Positions 1 through 8,464 of a stretch of DNA of 64,000 bases are shown in pieces. The notes beneath the pieces are model-generated. The model ran no database searches and was not told the origin of the DNA. It saw only the letters and a list, made by a program, of their open reading frames with translations. The position numbers and the translations under genes are program-made. The stretch is from Seongchinamella sediminis (GTDB lineage: Bacteria; Pseudomonadota; Gammaproteobacteria; Pseudomonadales; Halieaceae): assembly GCF_003457605.1 (NCBI RefSeq), contig NZ_QRAN01000001.1, positions 186,642 to 250,641 on the forward strand. The letters run 5' to 3'. Each line of letters starts with the position of its first letter. Within the stretch, counting starts at the first letter, position 1.

Positions 1-2312
1 GTCCCAGTATCAGTGAGATCAATATCGAGGGTAACAAGGCGATCGAGACCGAGGCGCTGCTGGACGGCCTCAAGGGTGCCGGCCTGGCGGTCGGCCAGGT
101 GTTCCAGCGCTCCACGCTGGAGGGCATGCAAATGGAACTGCAGCGCCAGTACGTGCAGCAGGGTCGCTACGACGCCGCCATCGAGACCGAGGTATTGCCG
201 GAGCCCCGCAACCGGGTGTCGATCAATATCGACGTGGACGAAGGCACAGTGGCGACGATCAAGCACATCAACGTGGTCGGTAACGAGGTGTTCGACGACG
301 ACGAGTTGCAGGAAATATTTGAGCTGCGGACCACCGGCTGGTTTTCCTTCTTCACCAACGACGACAAGTACTCCAAGGAAAAACTCACCGGCGACCTGGA
401 AAGCCTGACCTCCTACTATATGGACCGGGGCTACCTGCAGTTCCGGATCGACTCCACCCAGGTGTCGGTTTCACCCAACAAGGAAGAGGTCTACATCACC
501 GCCAACGTCAGCGAGGGCGACCTGTTTACCGTGGGCTCGGTCGACCTGTCCGGCGACCTGGTGTTGCCGGAGGAGGACCTGCGCCGCTTCCTGCTGGTGG
601 CCGAGGGCCAGACCTTCTCCCAGCAGCTGGTGACCTCCACCGAGGAATACATGACCCGCCGCCTGGGTAATGAGGGCTACAGTTTCGCCAAGGTGACCGG
701 CATCCCCGAAGTCGAGGAAGACGGCAACGTGGTTGCCATGAAGTTTTTCGTCGACCCGGGTAAACGCACCTATGTGCGGCGGATCACCTTCAAGGGCAAT
801 ATGAAAACGGCGGACGATGTGCTGCGCCGCGAAATGCGGCAGATGGAAAGCGCCCCCGCCTCGGCGTCCGCCATCGAGCAGTCCCGGGTGCGCCTGGAGC
901 GCCTGGGCTACTTCAGCAAGGCCACGGTGGAAACACCCCAGGTCCCCGGCCATGATGATCTTATCGATGTCGAGTTCGAGGTGGAGGAGCAGTCTTCCGG
1001 CAGCATCGGCGCGAGCTTCGGCTACGCCCAGGACGCCGGGCTGATCCTGGGCCTGAACCTGCAGCAGGACAACTTCATGGGCACCGGCAAGCGGGTCGGC
1101 ATCAACCTGAATTCCTCGCGCTACCAGGACCTCTACAACTTCAGCTACACCAATCCCTACTTTACCGAGGACGGGGTGAGCCGCGGGTTCAACGTGTTCT
1201 ATCGTTCCACCGACCTGTCCGAGGTCAACGTGGCCAGCTACACCACCGACACCCTCGGCGGGGCGATCAACTTCGGCTACCCGATCAAGGAAACCCAGCG
1301 GCTGGGCTTCAGTTTTGGTCTTTCCGACACCGAGATTACCGCCGGGCGCTTTGCCGTACAGGAAATCAAGGCCAGCCCGCGACTGCTGGACGGGGTGGAC
1401 TACTGGTTTGAAAGCACCCAGCAGAACGATGGTACGTTCTCGGATGTGGAGCAAATCATCCCCATCCAGGACCTGCCCTTCGAACAGCTGACCATTCCCG
1501 AGGAACCGGGCTTCCTCGATAAGAACGGCGATAATTTCCTCAACTGGACCATTACCTCCAGCTGGAGCCAGTCCACCCTGAACCGGGGCAGGATGGCCAC
1601 CCGCGGGACCGCCAATTCCATTTCCCTGGAGGTCGCCATGCCGGGCTCCGATCTGGAGTTCTACAAGCTTAATTACCGCGGGGAAATCTATTTCCCGGTC
1701 ACCAGGAACTGGACCCTGCGCCTGCGCGGCGAACTGGGCTATGGTGATGGTTATGGCGACACCACTGAATTGCCGTTTTATGAGCACTTCTTTGCCGGTG
1801 GCTTTGGCTCTGTCCGCGGTTTCGAAAGCAACACCCTGGGCCCGCGCTCAACCCCGGCGGAGTTGTACAGCACCCGTCAGCCGGTGACGGCTATCGACGA
1901 GGACGGTAACGCCATCGAGATCGGTGGCGAAAACGGCCGTCAGTTCGGTTATGTGTCCCGCGACGGCAAGCTGCTGGTGGAGACTCTCCGTGACGATCCC
2001 GATCCCTTCGGTGGCAACGTGTTGATCGAAGGCAGCGCCGAGCTGCTGTTTCCGCTGCCGTTTATCAAGGACCGCAGCAAGCTGCGCTCGGCGTTCTTCG
2101 TTGACGTGGGCAACGTGTTCAATACCAAATGTTCCGCCAGCCAGATCAATTGTTTCGATATCGACGCGGACGAACTGCGCTACTCAGTCGGTGTTGGGGT
2201 GACCTGGATTACCGGCTTTGGCCCGATGACTTTCAGCCTGGCCAAACCGCTTAATGCGGGCCCGGAAGACGAGGAAGAGGCCTTCCAGTTTACCCTGGGC
2301 CGCGGATTCTGA
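1..2312 (+). CDS. bamA: BamA, outer-membrane beta-barrel assembly protein (5' truncated)
   Basis: Central barrel of the BAM machine, which folds and inserts outer-membrane proteins. The window opens inside the gene: reading frame 3 gives PSISEINIEGNKAIE at the start, matching the beginning of POTRA2, so the signal peptide and POTRA1 lie upstream. POTRA3 starts near base 250 (INVVGNEVFDDDEL), POTRA4 near 530, POTRA5 near 770 (ITFKGNMKTADDVLRREMRQ), and the barrel from about 985. The lid-loop signature VRGF is at 1812-1823. The protein ends in a C-terminal Phe (LGRGF), the usual barrel-insertion signal. Two cysteines eight residues apart (2130-2132 and 2151-2153) sit in a late loop and could form a disulfide. 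skp follows at once, as in most gammaproteobacteria. Confidence 0.97.
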   Translation, partial: PSISEINIEGNKAIETEALLDGLKGAGLAVGQVFQRSTLEGMQMELQRQYVQQGRYDAAIETEVLPEPRNRVSINIDVDEGTVATIKHINVVGNEVFDDDELQEIFELRTTGWFSFFTNDDKYSKEKLTGDLESLTSYYMDRGYLQFRIDSTQVSVSPNKEEVYITANVSEGDLFTVGSVDLSGDLVLPEEDLRRFLLVAEGQTFSQQLVTSTEEYMTRRLGNEGYSFAKVTGIPEVEEDGNVVAMKFFVDPGKRTYVRRITFKGNMKTADDVLRREMRQMESAPASASAIEQSRVRLERLGYFSKATVETPQVPGHDDLIDVEFEVEEQSSGSIGASFGYAQDAGLILGLNLQQDNFMGTGKRVGINLNSSRYQDLYNFSYTNPYFTEDGVSRGFNVFYRSTDLSEVNVASYTTDTLGGAINFGYPIKETQRLGFSFGLSDTEITAGRFAVQEIKASPRLLDGVDYWFESTQQNDGTFSDVEQIIPIQDLPFEQLTIPEEPGFLDKNGDNFLNWTITSSWSQSTLNRGRMATRGTANSISLEVAMPGSDLEFYKLNYRGEIYFPVTRNWTLRLRGELGYGDGYGDTTELPFYEHFFAGGFGSVRGFESNTLGPRSTPAELYSTRQPVTAIDEDGNAIEIGGENGRQFGYVSRDGKLLVETLRDDPDPFGGNVLIEGSAELLFPLPFIKDRSKLRSAFFVDVGNVFNTKCSASQINCFDIDADELRYSVGVGVTWITGFGPMTFSLAKPLNAGPEDEEEAFQFTLGRGF

Positions 2313-2341
2313 TTTTTACCTGAAAAAACCTGGAGATAGAT

Positions 2342-2860
2342 GTGATCAAGATTCTGAAAGCAAGCATTGTCGCACTGGCCTTTGCCCTGCCGGCAGCCGC
2401 CATGGCACAGGGCAAAATCGCTGTGGTTAACCTGCAGGAGGCCATCCTGCAGACAGACCTCGCCCAGAAACGGCTCAACGAGGTGCGCAACGAAGAGGAC
2501 TACAAGGCTGACAAGGCCGAGTTCGACAAGCTCAAGAAGGAATTTGACGAGCTGGTGCAGAAGTTCCAGAAAGATGCGGCGGTGATGAGCCAGGAGCAGC
2601 AGGTCGCCGCGCGCCAGAAACTCGCCAGCAAGCAGTCTGACCTGGAGCACGTGACCGGCAAGCTGCAGCAGGCGGAGCAGGGCGCCGGCCAGATGTTGCT
2701 GCAGGAAATGTCGCCCCGGGTACAGGAAGTCCTGCGCGAGCTGATCGCCACCGAAGGCATTGGCCTGCTGCTGCAGCGCGCTTCCGTGATCCACGCGGAC
2801 GCCGGCTACAGCATTACTGCCAAGGTCACCGACAAGCTGAACCAGCTGCCTGCGGAATGA
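2342..2860 (+). CDS. skp: Skp/OmpH periplasmic chaperone
   Basis: Periplasmic holdase that carries unfolded outer-membrane proteins from Sec to the BAM complex encoded just upstream. The 172-residue product has a signal peptide (hydrophobic residues 5-20, cleavage after A20-M21-A22) followed by GKIAVVNLQEAI, the conserved Skp N-terminus. The middle is a long Lys/Glu/Gln-rich helical region (about residues 45-120), as expected for the tentacles of the trimer. The start is GTG at 2342, preceded by CTGGAGA at 2330-2336. The ATG two bases upstream (2340) is out of frame and runs directly into TGA, so it cannot be the start. The stop lies 7 bases before the lpxD start. Confidence 0.93.
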   Translation: MIKILKASIVALAFALPAAAMAQGKIAVVNLQEAILQTDLAQKRLNEVRNEEDYKADKAEFDKLKKEFDELVQKFQKDAAVMSQEQQVAARQKLASKQSDLEHVTGKLQQAEQGAGQMLLQEMSPRVQEVLRELIATEGIGLLLQRASVIHADAGYSITAKVTDKLNQLPAE

Positions 2861-2867
2861 GCCTGGC

Positions 2868-3881
2868 GTGATCACCCTCGGGGAGCTGGCGCAGCAATTC
2901 GACCTGCAGCTGGCAGGCGATCCCCGGCACCCCGTTGCCGGGCTGGCGACGCTTGCGGGAGCTGGGCCTGACCAGGTGAGCTTCCTGGCCAACCGGAAAT
3001 ATGCCGACCAGCTGGCGGCTACCCGGGCGGCGGCGGTAGTGATTCAACCCGAACTGGTCGATCAGTGCCCGGTAGCGACACTGGCAACGCCGGATCCCTA
3101 CCTGGCCTTCGCCCGCCTCAGCGCGATCTTTGACCGCGCTCACACTGGAGCCGCCGGCATTCATCCCACTGCCACCGTCTCTGCCGAGGCGCGGATAGCG
3201 GAGAGCGCGACGGTGGCCGCCAATGCGGTGATCGAGGCCGGGGTCGAGATTGCCGAGGGGGCCAGTATCGGCGCCAATTGCTATGTTGGCGAGCACAGCC
3301 AGGTAGGCGCCAACTCGCGCCTGAACCCGGGAGTTGTGATCTATCACGATGTGCGCCTCGGCGAGGCCTGCATCATTCACAGCCAGGCGGTGCTGGGCGC
3401 GGACGGTTTTGGTTTTGCGCCGGCGGAGGACGGCTGGGTAAAGATTCACCAGCTCGGCGGCGTGCGCATCGGCGACCGGGTCGAGATTGGCGCCTGTACC
3501 ACCATTGATCGCGGGGCATTGGAACACACCGTGATTGAAGACGGGGTTATCATCGACAACCAGGTACACATCGGCCACAACTGTCGCATCGGAAAAAATA
3601 CCGCGATCGCCGGTTGCACCGGTATGGCCGGAAGCACGATTATAGGGGCCGATTGCACGCTTGCGGGCGGTGTCGGTCTGGTCGGTCATATCGAAATCTG
3701 TGACGGCGTGCACGTCACCGGCATGACCATGGTGACCCGCTCAATCAAGGAGCCGGGCGTCTATTCTTCCGGCGTGCCAATGGCAACAAACAGGGACTGG
3801 CGCAGGAACGCGGTCCGGTTCTCCCAGCTGGAGAGCATACACAAACGGCTTGTCGCCCTGGAAAAAGGTGGCGAAGCTTAG
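2868..3881 (+). CDS. lpxD: UDP-3-O-(3-hydroxyacyl)glucosamine N-acyltransferase
   Basis: Third step of lipid A synthesis: adds the N-linked hydroxyacyl chain from acyl-ACP to UDP-3-O-acyl-glucosamine in the cytoplasm. The 337-residue product has the short N-terminal uridine-binding domain (to about residue 100) followed by a left-handed beta-helix of hexapeptide repeats (about 105-290) and a C-terminal helix. The catalytic histidine is H237 in HIGHNCRIG. The start is GTG at 2868, and the protein begins MITLGELAQQF, matching the family start. It lies in the conserved skp-lpxD-fabZ-lpxA-lpxB order. Confidence 0.96.
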   Translation: MITLGELAQQFDLQLAGDPRHPVAGLATLAGAGPDQVSFLANRKYADQLAATRAAAVVIQPELVDQCPVATLATPDPYLAFARLSAIFDRAHTGAAGIHPTATVSAEARIAESATVAANAVIEAGVEIAEGASIGANCYVGEHSQVGANSRLNPGVVIYHDVRLGEACIIHSQAVLGADGFGFAPAEDGWVKIHQLGGVRIGDRVEIGACTTIDRGALEHTVIEDGVIIDNQVHIGHNCRIGKNTAIAGCTGMAGSTIIGADCTLAGGVGLVGHIEICDGVHVTGMTMVTRSIKEPGVYSSGVPMATNRDWRRNAVRFSQLESIHKRLVALEKGGEA

Positions 3882-3890
3882 GGCCAACCC

Positions 3891-3910
3891 AGTTAGTGTG
3901 AACAGGCCCT
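3891..3910. repeat. 20-bp intergenic word, copy 1 of 2
   Basis: This 20-bp stretch between lpxD and fabZ recurs at 8056-8075 with a single mismatch, including 16 identical consecutive bases (agtgtgaacaggccct). Both copies lie outside coding sequence. A 16-base match in 64 kb could arise by chance about once, so it may be coincidence or a dispersed genomic motif. Confidence 0.35.
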
Positions 3911-3930
3911 GGTAAAAGGAACATCCGCCC

Positions 3931-4362
3931 ATGATGGAAATCGACGAAATCCGCGAGCACCTGCCGCACCGATACCCCTTCCTGTTGGTAGACCGGGTGG
4001 TGGAGCTCAAGCTCGGAGAGTCCATCGTCGCCTACAAGAACCTGAGTATCAACGAACCGTTTTTTAACGGCCATTTCCCGGAGAAGCCCGTGTTTCCCGG
4101 CGTGCTGCTGGTTGAGGCGATGGCCCAGGCGGCCGGCATCCTCGGGTTCAAGACCATGGGCAAGACACCGGCTGACGGCTCGATCTACTACTTTGTCGGC
4201 GCCGATAACCTGCGCTTCAAGCGCCCCTGCGTTCCCGGCGACCGGGTGATGCTGAGGGCCTCAATCGTCTCCGACCGTCGTGGCATCTGGAAATTCGACG
4301 TCAGCTCCGACGTGGACGGGCAACTGGCGGCCTCCGCGACCATTCTCTGTGCCGACAGATGA
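3931..4362 (+). CDS. fabZ: 3-hydroxyacyl-ACP dehydratase FabZ
   Basis: Dehydrates beta-hydroxyacyl-ACP in type II fatty acid elongation. It competes with LpxA/LpxD for hydroxyacyl-ACP, so its place between lpxD and lpxA couples phospholipid and lipid A supply. The 143-residue hot-dog fold protein carries catalytic H48 in [11 protein letters not shown] and E62 in VEAMAQ. Two adjacent ATGs (3931, 3934) can start it; AAAAGGA at 3914-3920 serves either. The stop overlaps the lpxA start (ATGA at 4359-4362). Confidence 0.96.
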   Translation: MMEIDEIREHLPHRYPFLLVDRVVELKLGESIVAYKNLSINEPFFNGHFPEKPVFPGVLLVEAMAQAAGILGFKTMGKTPADGSIYYFVGADNLRFKRPCVPGDRVMLRASIVSDRRGIWKFDVSSDVDGQLAASATILCADR

Positions 4363-5129
4363 TCCACGAAACGGCCATTGTCGACCCGGGGGCGCGTCTG
4401 GCCGACGACGTTAGCGTCGGCCCCTGGAGCGTGATTGGTCCGCAGGTGGAGATTGGCCCGGGTACCGTTATCGAGCCTCACGTGATTGTTCGCGGGCCAA
4501 CAACGATTGGTGCCGGCAATCACATTTACCAGTTCTCCAGCATCGGCGAGGCCACCCCCGACCTCAAGTACCGCAACGAGCCCACCCGCCTGCAGATCGG
4601 TGACAACAATATCATCCGCGAGAACGTGACCATACACCGGGGCACGGTGCAGGACCGGGCGGAAACCACGATAGGCAACGACAACCTGATCATGGCCTAT
4701 GTGCACATCGGCCACGATTCGGTGCTGGGCAACAGCACCATCCTGGTCAACAACACGGCGCTGGCGGGCCATGTGCACGTGGGTGACTGGGCCATACTCA
4801 GCGGCTATACCCTGGTCCACCAGTTCTGCAAGATCGGCCCCCACAGTTTCAGTGGTATGGGCACCGCCATCGGCAAGGATGTTCCCGCCTACGTGACGGT
4901 CAGCGGCTCGCCGGCGGAAGCCAAGACCATCAACGTGGAGGGCCTGCGTCGCCGCGGTTTCTCCGCGGAAGCCATCAGCCAGCTGCGGCGGGCGTTCAAG
5001 ATTCTCTACCGCCAGGGCCTGACCCTGGAACTGGCCCTGCAGCGGCTGGAGAGCATGCTGCGCGAGACCCCCGAAGTACAGGTGTTGATCGACTCTGTGC
5101 GCGCCTCCGAGCGGGGTATTGTGCGCTGA
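4359..5129 (+). CDS. lpxA: UDP-N-acetylglucosamine O-acyltransferase
   Basis: First committed step of lipid A synthesis: moves a 3-hydroxyacyl chain from ACP to the 3-OH of UDP-GlcNAc. The 256-residue product is a hexapeptide left-handed beta-helix (residues about 1-185) with a helical C-terminus. The catalytic base is H119 in [10 protein letters not shown]. Length matches the E. coli enzyme (262). The start codon overlaps the fabZ stop. The last codon runs directly into lpxB, whose proposed start shares bases with this stop (CTGA at 5126-5129). Confidence 0.96.
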   Translation: MIHETAIVDPGARLADDVSVGPWSVIGPQVEIGPGTVIEPHVIVRGPTTIGAGNHIYQFSSIGEATPDLKYRNEPTRLQIGDNNIIRENVTIHRGTVQDRAETTIGNDNLIMAYVHIGHDSVLGNSTILVNNTALAGHVHVGDWAILSGYTLVHQFCKIGPHSFSGMGTAIGKDVPAYVTVSGSPAEAKTINVEGLRRRGFSAEAISQLRRAFKILYRQGLTLELALQRLESMLRETPEVQVLIDSVRASERGIVR

Positions 5130-6283
5130 CTGACACCCTGCGCATTGGGGTACTGGCCGGCGAGGCCTCCGGAGACATTCTCGGTTCGAGGGTGCTGGAG
5201 GCCCTGCACAAGCATTACGACGAGATTATCGTCGAGGGCATTGGCGGACCGCTGATGGAGGCCCAGGGCCTGCGCAGCATGTTCCCGATGGAGCGCCTGT
5301 CGGTCATGGGCTTTGTCGAGCCCCTGAAACGCCTGCCCGAACTGTTGCGCATACGGCGCAGCGTCTTCGAGCACTTCCGCGATAACCCGCCCGATCTCTT
5401 CCTCGGCATCGACTCGCCGGATTTCAACCTGCGGCTCGAGCGCAAATTGCGCGACTGCGGTATCCGGACCGCCCACCTGGTCAGCCCGTCGGTGTGGGCC
5501 TGGCGCCAGGGGCGCATCAGGAAAATCAGGAAGTCGGTGGATCTCATGCTCTGCCTGTTTCCGTTTGAGCTCCAGGTCTACCGTGACAACGGCGTGCCGG
5601 CGGCATTTGTCGGCCACCCGCTGGCCGACGAACTGCCGCCGCGGCTGGACCCGGTAGCTGCGCGGCAGGCCTTGCAATTGCCAGCCGAGGGCAAGCTGCT
5701 GGCGCTGCTGCCGGGAAGCCGCAGCGGTGAGGTGAGCCGCCTGGCGCCGGTGCTGCTGGGCGCGGCGCGCCTGCTTTGGCAGCAGAACCCCGGCCTGGCC
5801 TTTGTCCTGCCCGCGGCCAACCCGGATCGGGAGCAGGAATTGCGCGAGCTGCTGGCCAGCCAGGCCGATCTGCCGCTTACTCTTGTCGCCGGTCGCTCGC
5901 GGGAAGTCATGGCGGCCGCTGACGCGGTGTTGCTGGCCTCGGGTACCGCCACCCTGGAAGCCGCCCTGGTCAAGCGCCCGATGGTGGTCACCTACCGCAT
6001 GGCGGCACTGTCCTGGTGGCTGGTTACCAGGCTGGTAAAGATCAGTTTTGCCGCGCTGCCCAACGTGCTGGCGGGGCGCTCCCTGGTACCGGAACTGCTG
6101 CAGGAGGCGGCCACGCCGGAAGCCGCTGCCGCCGCGGTCGCACCGCTGTTGTCAGGGGCCGCCTCCGGGGAGCAGTTGCAGGCCTTTGACCAGATTCACG
6201 AGCAGTTGCGGCAGGGCTACGGTGAGAAAAGCGCGCTGGCGCTGAAGGCGCTGGCCGGGGGCGAGAGCGCCGGCCATGGATGA
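5126..6283 (+). CDS. lpxB: Lipid A disaccharide synthase, probable CTG start
   Basis: GT19 enzyme that condenses UDP-diacylglucosamine with lipid X to form the lipid A disaccharide at the inner membrane. Family motifs are clear: [12 protein letters not shown] near the N-terminus, [19 protein letters not shown] and [11 protein letters not shown]. The first ATG/GTG/TTG in frame is GTG at 5192, but that would delete the conserved GEASGD segment. Reading upstream gives [17 protein letters not shown] from CTG at 5126, which aligns with the start of E. coli LpxB. This CTG overlaps the lpxA stop as CTGA, like the ATGA overlaps of neighbouring genes, and gives 385 residues against 382 in E. coli. There is no ATG/GTG/TTG in this frame back through at least 120 bases of lpxA. 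The function is certain; the start codon is inferred. Confidence 0.93.
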   Translation: MTDTLRIGVLAGEASGDILGSRVLEALHKHYDEIIVEGIGGPLMEAQGLRSMFPMERLSVMGFVEPLKRLPELLRIRRSVFEHFRDNPPDLFLGIDSPDFNLRLERKLRDCGIRTAHLVSPSVWAWRQGRIRKIRKSVDLMLCLFPFELQVYRDNGVPAAFVGHPLADELPPRLDPVAARQALQLPAEGKLLALLPGSRSGEVSRLAPVLLGAARLLWQQNPGLAFVLPAANPDREQELRELLASQADLPLTLVAGRSREVMAAADAVLLASGTATLEAALVKRPMVVTYRMAALSWWLVTRLVKISFAALPNVLAGRSLVPELLQEAATPEAAAAAVAPLLSGAASGEQLQAFDQIHEQLRQGYGEKSALALKALAGGESAGHG

Positions 6284-6878
6284 GCTGTTCCAGGTCGACT
6301 ACGAGGGGCCGGATATCGCCGGTGTCGACGAGGTTGGCCGCGGGCCCCTGGCGGGGGATGTGGTCGCCGCGGCGGTGATACTCGACCCGGCCCGGCCGAT
6401 TGCCGGACTGCGCGACTCCAAGAAACTGAGTGAATCCCGCCGCGAGGCCCTGGCCGGCGAGATTCGCCAGCGGGCGGCGGCCTGGGCGGTGGCGCGGGCT
6501 TCGGTGGCGGAAATCGATGAGCTCAACATCCTCCAGGCCTCGTTGCTGGCGATGAAGCGGGCGGTGGCGGCGCTGTCACCGCAGCCGGGATACGTGCTGG
6601 TGGACGGCAACCGCCTGCCGCGCTGGTCGTATCCATCCGAGCCGGTGGTGAAAGGCGATGACCGGGTGCCGGCCATTGCCGCGGCCTCCATCCTGGCCAA
6701 GGTGCAGCGCGACCGCGAACTGGTCGCCCTGGAACGAGAGTATCCGGGCTACGGCTTCGCCGCCCACAAGGGCTATCCCACCGCCGCTCACCTGGAGGCC
6801 CTGCGGGCCCTGGGGGTGACGCCGGTACATCGGCGCAGCTTCGCCCCTGTGCGGGCTATGCTCGCGGTGGGCGGCTGA
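6276..6878 (+). CDS. rnhB: Ribonuclease HII
   Basis: Removes ribonucleotides from DNA and cleaves RNA of RNA-DNA hybrids. The 200-residue product has the signature [12 protein letters not shown], with catalytic D18 and E19, a third acidic residue in [10 protein letters not shown], and the conserved block [16 protein letters not shown]. It starts with ATG and overlaps the end of lpxB by 8 bases, the usual lpxB-rnhB coupling. The dnaE gene that often follows is absent; only 9 bases separate its stop from the convergent dolP stop, and no terminator hairpin is visible there. Confidence 0.95.
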   Translation: MDELFQVDYEGPDIAGVDEVGRGPLAGDVVAAAVILDPARPIAGLRDSKKLSESRREALAGEIRQRAAAWAVARASVAEIDELNILQASLLAMKRAVAALSPQPGYVLVDGNRLPRWSYPSEPVVKGDDRVPAIAAASILAKVQRDRELVALEREYPGYGFAAHKGYPTAAHLEALRALGVTPVHRRSFAPVRAMLAVGG

Positions 6879-6887
6879 CGCGCGCCC

Positions 6888-7463
6888 TCAGTCCAGCAGT
6901 TCGAACAGTTTTACCACCCGCTGCACCCCGGAGGTGCTGGCGGCCTCGGTGGCGATGCGTTCGGCCTCTGCACGGGTCGCCAGCCCCATCAGGTAGACGA
7001 CCCCGTTTTCCGTAACCACCTTGACCCGCTGACCCTGGATGTCGGAACTGGCAAGCATGAAGGCCTTTACCTTGCTGGTAATCCAGGTGTCGGAGGTGCG
7101 GGTCATGGCCGAACTGGGGGCGGCAATTTCCAGCTCGTTGTAGATGCGGCGCACGCCGCGTACTTTCCTGACCACCTGGGTTGCCTGGTCCTTCATGGCC
7201 TGGGTCGGGACCTGTCCGGCAATCAGCACGTAACCGTTGTAGCTCACTATTACCAGGTGGGCATTGTCAAAGGCGTCGTTGGCGGCGCGCACGTTGACCA
7301 TCGCCTTGGTTTCAATGTTTTCGTCCTCAATCCAGCTGCCGAGGGTGCGTTGGCCCTCGTCCTCCTCGATGGAGTCCACCTCCATGGTCGCCAGCAGGCT
7401 GCCGCAGCCGCCCAGGGTCAGCAGTCCCAGGCTGAAAAGTGTGAGAAACAGTGGTCGCATCAT
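6888..7463 (-). CDS. dolP: DolP/YraP-like outer-membrane lipoprotein with two BON domains
   Basis: Predicted lipoprotein of 191 residues related to DolP (YraP), which binds anionic lipids in the outer membrane and supports BAM function and envelope integrity. The signal peptide ends in a lipobox (TLGGC, lipidated Cys20). Two BON domains follow: about 48-115 (VNVRAANDAF... GYVLIAGQVPTQ) and about 125-190 (ITSKVKAFM... NGVVYLMGLATRAEAERI). Two in-frame ATGs (7463 and 7460) could start it, with AGGA about 10 bases upstream. It is last in the lpoA-yraN-diaA-dolP group, the same order as E. coli. Confidence 0.92.
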   Translation of the reverse strand: MMRPLFLTLFSLGLLTLGGCGSLLATMEVDSIEEDEGQRTLGSWIEDENIETKAMVNVRAANDAFDNAHLVIVSYNGYVLIAGQVPTQAMKDQATQVVRKVRGVRRIYNELEIAAPSSAMTRTSDTWITSKVKAFMLASSDIQGQRVKVVTENGVVYLMGLATRAEAERIATEAASTSGVQRVVKLFELLD

Positions 7464-7469
7464 GTATTG

Positions 7470-8054
7470 CTATTCCTGGTGGTAATCGCCGAAAAGGCTG
7501 GTTTCTATCAACTGGCAGAGGCCCAGGGCGACCATGGTGTGTAACTCCACACACTGGCCGCGCTGCCGGGCCTCCACCGCAATGTGCACATCGCCGGCAT
7601 TGAGTGCCGCCGCCAGGCTGCCGTTTAAGGCGTTGCCCATGGCGACTACCGGCATGCCCTTTTCCCGCGCCGCATGCAGCGCCCCGGCGCAGGCCGAGCG
7701 CTCCGGCCCGCTGTCGATCACCAGCAGCAGGTCGCTGTCGGCGGCCAGCGCCCGCACCTGGCGGGCCAGGGCGTGGCCTGCCGCATCTTCTTGCAGCGCA
7801 GCTCCCGGCCCCAGATTGAACGCGGGCAGGGCGGGGCGCTCCCGCGCGGGATTCTCCAGCAGCAGGCTGCAGAAGAGTTGCGCCAGGGCGGCGTCAAGGC
7901 CCAGCCCGCAGCAGAAGATCTTGCCGTCATTGAGCAGGACCTGGGTCATCATCTCACTGCCGCGGGCAATGGGCTCCGCCAGCTGGTCCACCGACATGGC
8001 GACAGCTTCCATGGTCTGTTGAAAGCGCCCGGCGATTATCTGGTAGTGATCCAT
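7470..8054 (-). CDS. diaA: DiaA-like SIS-domain protein
   Basis: Phosphosugar-isomerase-fold (SIS) protein; in E. coli DiaA tetramers bind DnaA and promote ordered initiation at oriC. The 194-residue product has an N-terminal helical region and a SIS core with FCCGLGLDAALAQLF (about 47-61) and LLVIDSGPERSACAGALHAA (about 113-132). The paralogue GmhA (heptose isomerase) has the same fold, but the yraN-diaA-dolP neighbourhood favours DiaA. It starts with ATG and ends 6 bases before dolP. Confidence 0.88.
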   Translation of the reverse strand: MDHYQIIAGRFQQTMEAVAMSVDQLAEPIARGSEMMTQVLLNDGKIFCCGLGLDAALAQLFCSLLLENPARERPALPAFNLGPGAALQEDAAGHALARQVRALAADSDLLLVIDSGPERSACAGALHAAREKGMPVVAMGNALNGSLAAALNAGDVHIAVEARQRGQCVELHTMVALGLCQLIETSLFGDYHQE

Positions 8055-8055
8055 A

Positions 8056-8075
8056 AGTCAGTGTGAACAGGCCCT
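8056..8075. repeat. 20-bp intergenic word, copy 2 of 2
   Basis: Near-identical to 3891-3910 (one mismatch). It fills almost the whole gap between the yraN stop and the diaA start, both on the minus strand; the yraN stop codon overlaps its edge. Confidence 0.35.
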
Positions 8076-8427
8076 AGTTGGTAAATGCCCCCGCTATCCA
8101 GTCAGGGCTGGCACGGGATTGTCGCGGTTCAAAGGCAATGACGTCAAATCGGCAGGGCAGCTGCGCCAGTTGCGGGTGCTGTTGCAGGAAGAACTGGGCC
8201 GTGCGCAGCAGCTTGCGCTGCTTGCGCCGGTCCACCGAGGCCGCCGCGCTGGTGAACCTGGGATTGCCCCGGGACCTGACCTCGACGAATACCAGGTACT
8301 GCCCGTGCCTGGCGATGAGGTCAATCTCACCACAGCGGCAGTGGTAATTGGACTGCAGGATCCTCAGCCCCCGGTCCTGCAGGAAGCGGGCCGCCTGGGC
8401 CTCGTAGTAGGCGCCGGCTCCAGCCAT
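8074..8427 (-). CDS. yraN: YraN family protein (UPF0102)
   Basis: Small protein of 117 residues with the endonuclease-like fold of the UPF0102 family; its cellular role is not settled. The putative active-site pattern is present: ARFLQDRGLRILQSNYHCR, then GEIDLIARHG and LVFVEVRSR (acidic residues plus Glu-Val-Arg). It starts with ATG, MAGAGAYYEAQAARFL, typical of the family. It sits between lpoA and diaA as in E. coli, and the gap to lpoA is 37 bases. Confidence 0.92.
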   Translation of the reverse strand: MAGAGAYYEAQAARFLQDRGLRILQSNYHCRCGEIDLIARHGQYLVFVEVRSRGNPRFTSAAASVDRRKQRKLLRTAQFFLQQHPQLAQLPCRFDVIAFEPRQSRASPDWIAGAFTN

Positions 8428-8464
8428 GGCTTGCTCCCGGTCTCACAGCGAGAGCAGATTTTAC

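Noticed and set aside
471-1787. 438-codon minus-strand frame inside bamA
   Set aside because: Antisense to the conserved barrel and POTRA coding sequence; its translation has no domain pattern and no ribosome-binding site.
2340-2345. ATG immediately before the skp start
   Set aside because: It is out of frame and reads ATG TGA, a start followed directly by a stop.
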